Positions 23,042 through 29,113 of a DNA stretch of 29,113 nucleotides are shown piece after piece. A model generated the notes under the pieces. The model worked only from the letters and a program-made list of their open reading frames with translations, made no database searches and had not been told where the DNA came from. Position 1 is the first letter of the stretch. Each line of letters begins with the position of its first letter. The stretch covers positions 1 to 29,113 of the forward strand of contig CAYVXE010000050.1 of NCBI GenBank assembly GCA_964455375.1. The letters are read 5' to 3'. A program made the position numbers and the translations under genes. The DNA is from CAYVXE01 sp964455375. Its GTDB lineage: Bacteria; Zhuqueibacterota; Zhuqueibacteria; Oceanimicrobiales; Oceanimicrobiaceae.

Positions 23042-25804
23042 CTAAAACTTGCCAAACTCATCATCGTCGAGTGCGATAAAGTCTTCTCCAGCGGAAACAT
23101 CCTCAGCTTGCTCTTTTTCAACATCCGACCAATCCAGGACATCTGAATGTCTCTTTACATTTTCCGTGCTGACAATCTCAGCCTCTCCCAATGGGGTTGG
23201 TGCGGCAGTATGAGTCCGGCTCGTCTGCAATTGAAATTTACCCAGCAAATGACTAAGCTGATTTGCCTGGCTGGAAAGTTCCTCGGAAGCCGCAGCGCTT
23301 TCTTCAGCGCTGGCCGTATTGGCTTGTGTTACCGCATCGATCTGATTAAGCCCGGCGTTGACTTGCTCAATGCCTTGCGACTGTTCATCGGACGCATTGG
23401 CTATTTCAGAAACCAGCTCGGTCATATCTTTAACACCCGTCACGATTTTGTTCAAAGCTTCCGCCGTTTCGTTGGCCAGCTTCGTGCCGTTCCCTACTTT
23501 GGAAATGGAATCATTAATCAGCGTCGTGGTCTCTTTTGCCGCATTGGCGCTGCGCTGCGCCAGGTTCCGTACCTCTTCAGCTACAACGGCAAATCCCTTG
23601 CCGTGCACCCCGGCACGCGCCGCTTCCACGGCAGCATTCAACGCTAACAAATTCGTTTGAAATGCAATCTCATCGATGGTTTTGATAATTTTTGAAATCT
23701 CATCCGATGATGCATTGATGTCCTTCATTGCGTCGAGCAAATTCGTCATCTGACTGTTGCCCACCTCTGCGTTTTCCCGGTTGGAAATGGCAATTTCGTT
23801 GACTTTCTTTGCATTTTCGGCATTTTGCCTGGTCTGTGAACCGATTTCATTCATTGAAGCAGTCACTTCTTCCAATGAACTTGCCTGCTTAGTAGCGCCC
23901 TGCGAGAGCATTTGGCTCGCATCCGCAACCTGAGCCGCACCGGCAGCCACCTGTTGAATCATCATAGAAATTTGATTGAGAATCTCATTTAGATTTTCTA
24001 GAGTCGTATTCATGGCATTCTTCATGGCTGCATGATCGCCTTGGTACTCTCCCCGAACCTCGACATTCAAGTTGCCATTGGCCATTTCTGCAAGACAGGC
24101 AATGGCTTCATTCACCGGCTCCATAATATTATCTATGACTGCATTAAATCCTTCCACTAATTTTTTATAATCTCCCGTAGCATTTCCAACTTTTGCGCGC
24201 GTACTCATCTTCCCCTCTTTGAGACATTCGGCTGTTTGATTTACTTCGTTTACAACATTTTTTATGTCTGAAATATCAAACGCCTGTTCCAGGGCACCGA
24301 TGATATTTCCCTGAGCATCCTTAATTGGCGTACCGGTGTATTGAAGCGGGACCTGTTGTTTTTCAAGTACGGTTTCCGAGGTAAACTTTGCATCCATTTT
24401 CATCGCTTTTACTATATTGCATTTGTCCGTTTGGCAATGCGAATTTCTTAGTAAGTCGTAGCACTTTTTACCTATGCATGACTCTGCCGGCAGCCCGGCT
24501 ACTTCGGCGGCAGCGGCATTCATGAAAATGACATTCATCTCTTTATCCACTGCATGTACGGGAAAGGCAACATTATTTAAATAATCAGCTTTGGCCTGGG
24601 CATCATTCAAAACGGTTTGTAGTTCTTCTTTACTTTTTTTCAATGCATCGCGCATATCACGCATGGCTTTCCCTAGCAGATCCTGCTCGGACGCAACATT
24701 CACCTCAACGTCTAAATTACCGGAAGCGATTTCTTGCGCAACACCTGCCTTTTCTTTTTGGGTATCAATCACAGCGCGAAAGGAATCGGCAAGTTCACCA
24801 ATCTCATCCCTTGAATGAATGTCAATGGTCTGATTTATATCTCCGGCAGCAAGTGCCGTGGCTTTTTTTACGATCTTTGACAATGGCCGCCGAATGATAA
24901 GAGTTAAGAAAAGAGCAGCAAACATGCCGGTTGCAACAGCAAAGATACCGACTACCCACAAAGTTTTTATCGCGGAATCAGCCGAAGCAGAAATTGTATT
25001 TTGCAATTGGAGCGCCCTTTTTTGTTCAGCTCTGTTTACGTCTTCGGTTAGTGCTAATACCCGGTCAGAATTCGTTTTTAAAGACGCGAGAATATTTTTG
25101 ATTTCATCATTCTTACTTGCAAGCTGCGACAAATTGTTTTCGTATTCATTGAGATAATCCAGAAATGTTCTCTTTTGATTTGTGTTTAAACCTGCATTTT
25201 TGACATTTTCACGCAATTGTGCGAGAGTCTTCCGATTACGTTTCAAATACTTTTCTTTGCCGCGAATCATATAATCCTTTTCATGCCGCCTGGTCATCAG
25301 ATACAAAACCATCCCATCTTTTATGGGAGTCTTTTTAATTGCGTCCTCGAATTTGTGTGCAGCCGTGCGAAAGGCTCCCCTCAAACCATCCTCTTCTGTA
25401 AGGCCATAAGCAACGACAGCCTCAGATAACCGGTTAAATTGCTCCTGATAATTGTTAATATCACTGCGGATTCTTTCTAATTTTTTCTGCACGAATTCGT
25501 CCTCTGACAATTTTGCAATATCATTTACCTCTTTATTGGCAGAGGTTAGAAAGTCATTCACCAGTTGGCTGTATTTTAAATCCCGTCTGGTTAAAAAATC
25601 CTTTTCCCGTCTTCTCGCCTGCAGTAGATTCGTCCGAATTTTCTGGGACATACTCTCAATATCCCGCTCCTTCACCACTTTGTTTTTGTAATCATTATTG
25701 ACCCGTTTTAATTGATGAACCCCAACAACAGTGCTTATAATAAGGAGCACAATAACTAAACCAAACCCAAACACGACCTTTCCACCAATACTGATTTTCA
25801 TCAT
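23042..25804 (-). CDS. Methyl-accepting chemotaxis protein with HBM sensor and Cys-rich PAS domain
   Basis: A 920-residue receptor with TM1 (about 9-30) and a long helical periplasmic domain (30-280). TM2 (about 282-304), HAMP (305-358) and a second HAMP-like unit (360-400) follow. A PAS domain (403-515) precedes a further HAMP-like part (about 560-610) and the signalling domain (about 620-855) with DEIAFQTNLLALNAAVEAAR (711-730). The sensor has the repeated RREKDF (66-71)/RRHEKDY (172-178) motif of helical bimodular (HBM) domains, which bind TCA-cycle intermediates in McpS of Pseudomonas. The PAS domain contains Cys443, Cys448, Cys457 and Cys462 (CIGKKC and CQTDKC), possibly a metal or redox site. 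ATG at 25801 is an alternative start. Confidence 0.88.
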   Translation of the reverse strand: MMKISIGGKVVFGFGLVIVLLIISTVVGVHQLKRVNNDYKNKVVKERDIESMSQKIRTNLLQARRREKDFLTRRDLKYSQLVNDFLTSANKEVNDIAKLSEDEFVQKKLERIRSDINNYQEQFNRLSEAVVAYGLTEEDGLRGAFRTAAHKFEDAIKKTPIKDGMVLYLMTRRHEKDYMIRGKEKYLKRNRKTLAQLRENVKNAGLNTNQKRTFLDYLNEYENNLSQLASKNDEIKNILASLKTNSDRVLALTEDVNRAEQKRALQLQNTISASADSAIKTLWVVGIFAVATGMFAALFLTLIIRRPLSKIVKKATALAAGDINQTIDIHSRDEIGELADSFRAVIDTQKEKAGVAQEIASGNLDVEVNVASEQDLLGKAMRDMRDALKKSKEELQTVLNDAQAKADYLNNVAFPVHAVDKEMNVIFMNAAAAEVAGLPAESCIGKKCYDLLRNSHCQTDKCNIVKAMKMDAKFTSETVLEKQQVPLQYTGTPIKDAQGNIIGALEQAFDISDIKNVVNEVNQTAECLKEGKMSTRAKVGNATGDYKKLVEGFNAVIDNIMEPVNEAIACLAEMANGNLNVEVRGEYQGDHAAMKNAMNTTLENLNEILNQISMMIQQVAAGAAQVADASQMLSQGATKQASSLEEVTASMNEIGSQTRQNAENAKKVNEIAISNRENAEVGNSQMTNLLDAMKDINASSDEISKIIKTIDEIAFQTNLLALNAAVEAARAGVHGKGFAVVAEEVRNLAQRSANAAKETTTLINDSISKVGNGTKLANETAEALNKIVTGVKDMTELVSEIANASDEQSQGIEQVNAGLNQIDAVTQANTASAEESAAASEELSSQANQLSHLLGKFQLQTSRTHTAAPTPLGEAEIVSTENVKRHSDVLDWSDVEKEQAEDVSAGEDFIALDDDEFGKF

Positions 25805-25843
25805 ACAACCCTTTCATTTTATGTCGCAACGACCTTTATCTCC

Positions 25844-25865
25844 GATACCCGCAAACGGGCGCAGC
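25844..25865. repeat. Short hairpin upstream of the HBM/PAS receptor gene
   Basis: CCCG-CAAA-CGGG forms a 4-bp GC stem in the 109-bp gap between cheW and the receptor gene. On the minus strand it is not followed by a T-run, so it is more likely an RNA processing or stabilising element, or chance. Confidence 0.2.
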
Positions 25866-25913
25866 TTTTAAGTCAACCCTTTATTCTTTTGTACAGGTTT
25901 CCTTTCTCAGAGA

Positions 25914-26429
25914 TCAGGAAGCCACTGAGTCCGCAACCTGTTCCAGGTCATTACCAAATAACAGTTTTTGCGTATCCAGTAAAATTTTCACCTCATCTCC
26001 CACTTTGCCTAACCCTTTAATGTACATGCTGCCAGACTTGTTATTTACTTTTGGCGCCGGCTCGATATTTTCACCAGGAATATCCATCACTTCCGAAACC
26101 GTATCCACAATTAGGCCTACTGACATATTGTTAATATTCACGACAACAATACAGGTACGGTCGTTGTATTCAAGTTCTTCAATATTGAACCGCAAACGGA
26201 CATCGATGACCGGAATCACTTTCCCGCGCAAATTGATGACGCCCTTCACATACGCCGGAGTATCCGGTAATTCCGTGATGTTTTGAATCCCGATAATTTC
26301 GGTGACATTTCTAATTTCAATGCCATATTCTTCCTCACCCAATGAGAATGTCAGGAACTTACCTTCCTGAGTGTCCTCGTTTTCTATCTCCTCAACCACT
26401 TCAATTTGCTGTACATTTTTTTCTGTCAT
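25914..26429 (-). CDS. cheW: Chemotaxis coupling protein CheW
   Basis: CheW links receptors to the CheA kinase. The 171-residue protein has one CheW domain (about 22-160): GKFLTFSLGEEEYGIEI, VTEIIGIQNITELPDTP with YVKGVINLRGKVIPVIDVRLRF, and VGLIVDTVSEVMDIP. YIKGLGKVGDEVKILLDTQKLL closes the domain. Conserved receptor/CheA interface motif NLRG is intact. The acidic N-terminal tail (about 1-20) is a little longer than in E. coli. GAGGA lies upstream of the ATG at 26429. The gene follows cheA by 37 nt. Confidence 0.93.
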   Translation of the reverse strand: MTEKNVQQIEVVEEIENEDTQEGKFLTFSLGEEEYGIEIRNVTEIIGIQNITELPDTPAYVKGVINLRGKVIPVIDVRLRFNIEELEYNDRTCIVVVNINNMSVGLIVDTVSEVMDIPGENIEPAPKVNNKSGSMYIKGLGKVGDEVKILLDTQKLLFGNDLEQVADSVAS

Positions 26430-26466
26430 AATGAGTTTCCTCTATTTTTTTGCTACGAAACAAGTT

Positions 26467-28857
26467 TTATACAGTCACGTTTTCCACTTCGTTTACAATT
26501 GGGGGTTCTGCAGAAGTCTGGGAACACGTTTCCGCCACTTCTGCCAGACCGGCAATATCGATGATTAGACAAACAGTGCCGTCGCCAAGAATCGTACATC
26601 CTGAAATAGCCTTTAAATGACCGATGTACCCCGACAAACCTTTGATCACAACCTGCTGCTGTCCGATAAGTTCATCCACAAACAGGCAGAAGCGTTTGCC
26701 GGAATTCTCAACGATCATGATGATCCCTTCGGAAAGTTTGGAAAACATGGGGGCCACTTCATAAAACTCATGCAGCCTTACAACCGGGTACAAATTCTCC
26801 CGAATCTTGACGATTTCAGCACCATCCATTGTGTGGGTAATGTCTTTTTCCTGAATCCGCAACGTCTCTTTTATGGACACGATAGGAATGATGTATTGAT
26901 TTTTCCCCACGCGGATGATCATCCCGTCGATAATTGCCAGCGTCAACGGTATTTTCAAAATGACCTCAGAGCCTACTCCCGGGGTACTCTTAACGTCTAC
27001 TTTTCCGCGAATATTCTCAATGTTACGCCGCACCACGTCCATCCCCACACCTCTTCCGGAAACGTCCGTCACCATATCCGCAGTGGAAAAACCCGGCTGG
27101 AAAATCAGTTGCCACACCTGCTCGTTTTCCAGGTCGGAACCGTCACCTTCCACGAGTCCTTTTTCCATGGCCTTTTCGAGAATTTTTTCCCGGTTCAACC
27201 CCATGCCATCATCAATAATAGAGACCCACACTTCTCCACCCACATATTTTGCTTCCAGGATTACATGTCCGGTTTCGGGTTTACCAGAGCTTTTGCGAGA
27301 GTCCGGCGTTCCAATGCCATGATCGATTGAATTTCGAATAATATGCACCAGAGGGTCGGTAATTTTTTCGATGACCGTTTTGTCAACTTCCGTACCTTCA
27401 CCTATGAGTTCAAGGTCGGCTCTTTTACCGGTTTTTTGTGCCAGATCCCGCACCAGCCGGATCATTCTGCGAAATGTTCCGGACAAAGGAATCATCCGGA
27501 TAGACGTGGAAACGTCCTGTAAATCCCGGGTAATTTTATTCAAATGCATGACCGACTTTTCAAACCGATCCAGGGAAATATCCAATCCTTTGAGATCGGG
27601 ATTTTGCGCGACCATTGCTTCTGCAATGACAAGCTCTCCCACCAAATCCAACAGGATTTCCAGTTTCTCCACATCCACACGTATGGATTGTCGCTGCACG
27701 GACGTCGTTACCGCGGGCTTGGATATTTTCGGCTGTAATTTTTTTGGGCCCCCCGGCTTTTTCAGCGGAGTTTTCTCTTCGGCTGCCGGCTTTGGGGAAG
27801 TTGAAACAGTAGAGAAATCTGTATCCATCTCCGGGTTGACTGTTTTGTTGGAACTTGATGCGGTGGTAGATTCTTTCTGCTTTGCGGTACCGGAAATAAA
27901 CTTATTCATGGTATCCTGCATGAGGTGAATGAGACCGTCAGCGCCATTTATTTCCGGTTCTTTTCCCTCCTCAAGCTGGTTCAGGCCACAGCGCAAAAAG
28001 TCAAGAATATCCAAAAGTAAAGAATACAACTCGCTATTGCCTGTAATTTCCCCCAGCCGCACTTTATCCAGGATGGTCTCAGCCTGATGACTGATACGCT
28101 GCAGGTCTTCATAACCCAAAAAACCTGCATTGCCTTTAAAACTGTGTAAGGCACGAAAGGCTTCATTTATCTGCTCACTACTTTCCGGCTCTTTATCTAA
28201 CGTCAGGAATGCTTCTTCCGCCACGTTCAACAAATCTTCCGACTCATTCATAAATTGTTTCATCATTTCAGGAGTGATCAAAAGATCCATTGCTTCCTGT
28301 TCGGATTGATTTTTGGAGCCGATTGCTGTATCAACTTGAGATTCGGAATTATTAGTCTCGGTTACGTCTGTGGTTGATTTACCTTCAGGGCTAGTTTTTC
28401 CTGTTTTATTTGATTCACCGGTAATTTCTGAAATTTTTCCACTCAGGGTCGCAATAATTCCGTCAGCTTCATCCTCAAAACCCTCATCATTTAAACTGGA
28501 TTCTATATTACTGAGCAGCTTGCGCAGAAAGTCACAGGTCTGATTCAATATGTCTATGTGTTCACTGCGAATGGTTCCTTTGCTTTTTCGAAACAAATCC
28601 AGCAATGTCTCTGCTTCATGAGTTACTTTACCCACCGTTTTAAGATCGAGAAAACCGGCGCCGCCTTTTAGAGAATGGAATAGTCTGAAAATGGTATTGA
28701 TCATTTCATAGTCAACCTTGCCGGATTCAATTGCCCGGCTCTCCAATTCAATTATCAGAGGTTCCGATTCATCCAGCAACTCATTTCCTTCTTCCACAAA
28801 AGCGATGAGCAATTCTTGTTGTTCAGCATCCGGCATAATAAGTACCTGTTTTTTCAT
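26467..28857 (-). CDS. cheA: Chemotaxis histidine kinase CheA with two Hpt domains
   Basis: CheA autophosphorylates on Hpt His and passes phosphate to CheY and CheB. The 796-residue protein has Hpt1 (10-130, His61 in LFHSLKGGAGFL) and Hpt2 (195-320, His238 in ALHSFKGNAGFLG). A Lys/Pro-rich linker (320-390) precedes the P3 dimerisation helices (395-450). The ATPase domain has an N-box with Asn509 and His513 (IIRNSIDHGI), G1 DDGMGL (549-554), F box QPGFST and G2 GRGVGMDVV. A CheW-like P5 domain (640-780) ends the protein. I see no clear P2 CheY-docking domain. An ATG at 28836 has AGG at a suitable distance and is an alternative start. Confidence 0.92.
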   Translation of the reverse strand: MKKQVLIMPDAEQQELLIAFVEEGNELLDESEPLIIELESRAIESGKVDYEMINTIFRLFHSLKGGAGFLDLKTVGKVTHEAETLLDLFRKSKGTIRSEHIDILNQTCDFLRKLLSNIESSLNDEGFEDEADGIIATLSGKISEITGESNKTGKTSPEGKSTTDVTETNNSESQVDTAIGSKNQSEQEAMDLLITPEMMKQFMNESEDLLNVAEEAFLTLDKEPESSEQINEAFRALHSFKGNAGFLGYEDLQRISHQAETILDKVRLGEITGNSELYSLLLDILDFLRCGLNQLEEGKEPEINGADGLIHLMQDTMNKFISGTAKQKESTTASSSNKTVNPEMDTDFSTVSTSPKPAAEEKTPLKKPGGPKKLQPKISKPAVTTSVQRQSIRVDVEKLEILLDLVGELVIAEAMVAQNPDLKGLDISLDRFEKSVMHLNKITRDLQDVSTSIRMIPLSGTFRRMIRLVRDLAQKTGKRADLELIGEGTEVDKTVIEKITDPLVHIIRNSIDHGIGTPDSRKSSGKPETGHVILEAKYVGGEVWVSIIDDGMGLNREKILEKAMEKGLVEGDGSDLENEQVWQLIFQPGFSTADMVTDVSGRGVGMDVVRRNIENIRGKVDVKSTPGVGSEVILKIPLTLAIIDGMIIRVGKNQYIIPIVSIKETLRIQEKDITHTMDGAEIVKIRENLYPVVRLHEFYEVAPMFSKLSEGIIMIVENSGKRFCLFVDELIGQQQVVIKGLSGYIGHLKAISGCTILGDGTVCLIIDIAGLAEVAETCSQTSAEPPIVNEVENVTV

Positions 28858-29113
28858 TCGTAATCATTACATTCGGCTCCAGTCCTTCAACTGGTCATTT
28901 TAAAAAAAAATTAGTAGATATTCTGCGTAAAAATCGTCTGAATCTGTTTAAGACTTTAGCTTTTTGTCGGAACATCATTGAATTATTTTAAATTATTTTA
29001 AAAAATTATAAAATTACAGCGGACAAACTGCCCTTTAAGAAATGCCGTGAAATCCTAACAACCTTTATCGCATTACGCAGACCTTCCGTCTCCACTCCCA
29101 TTGTGCTCAAAGT
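28858..29113. other. Region upstream of cheA without a recognised gene
   Basis: AT-rich, with runs of A and T near 28901-28910 and 28983-29014. On the minus strand TAAA (complement of 28955-28958), a 16-bp gap and GACGATTT (complement of 28931-28938) give a 5/8 match to the flagellar sigma-28 -10 GCCGATAA, with spacing one base longer than usual. A small CCAGT/ACTGG hairpin lies at about 28880-28895. Neither is strong. No gene is seen up to the end of the window. Confidence 0.3.

Noticed and set aside
26617..27330. Long rightward open frame antisense to cheA
   Set aside because: The cheA frame encodes all kinase motifs. The antisense frame is His/Asn-rich and without domains, as expected for a shadow.

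Overview
The window looks like the chromosome of a motile, menaquinone-using, Gram-negative bacterium of moderate GC content. A small exported protein with a C-terminal Phe suggests an outer membrane, and an AroF/MenG plus menFDBACE locus and a complete chemotaxis operon ending in fliM are present. The men gene order and the short MenE resemble Bacteroidota and relatives. The promoters I can see are of ordinary sigma-70 type (TTGACA/TATATT) rather than the Bacteroidetes -33/-7 type. CheD, two CheX-family phosphatases and flagellar chemotaxis point to a flagellated lineage near or outside Bacteroidota (for example Ignavibacteriota or Calditrichota). This placement is inference.

Region 1 (1-4240) is accessory. 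It holds a free-standing TrpF-like isomerase with an altered substrate-binding motif, followed by an exported DUF2252 protein. A small outer-membrane-barrel-like protein lies on the minus strand. A 246-bp sequence bounded by perfect 18-bp inverted repeats looks like a non-autonomous mobile element (MITE). A five-helix DUF420 (CtaM/YozB-like) membrane protein follows.

Region 2 (4240-13500) is for quinone synthesis. DAHP synthase and MenG run rightward and meet the leftward operon regulator-menF-menD-menB-menA-menC-menE. Three of its junctions are ATGA stop/start overlaps. The operon is headed by a GbsR/MarR-like regulator with a textbook promoter and a perfect 15-bp dyad near its transcription start. 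Together the enzymes run from erythrose-4-phosphate/PEP entry into the shikimate pathway (AroF), and from chorismate to menaquinone. MenH and the DHNA-CoA thioesterase are not encoded here. An imperfect inverted repeat sits between menG and menE and supplies the last codons and stop of menE.

Region 3 (13540-28857) is one leftward chemotaxis cluster. Its order is cheA (two Hpt domains), cheW, an HBM/PAS chemoreceptor, a small secreted YfiR-like protein, a CHASE8-like poly-HAMP chemoreceptor, cheR, cheB, cheD, an HDOD protein, then cheY-cheX-cheY-cheX-cheY and fliM. The most interesting idea here is that the secreted protein and the adjacent receptor form a periplasmic repressor/receptor pair. 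This would be analogous to YfiR-YfiN but with a chemoreceptor output instead of a diguanylate cyclase. The second notable feature is the alternating array of three response regulators and two CheX-type phosphatases.

No rRNA, tRNA, CRISPR array, intact transposase or phage gene was recognised.
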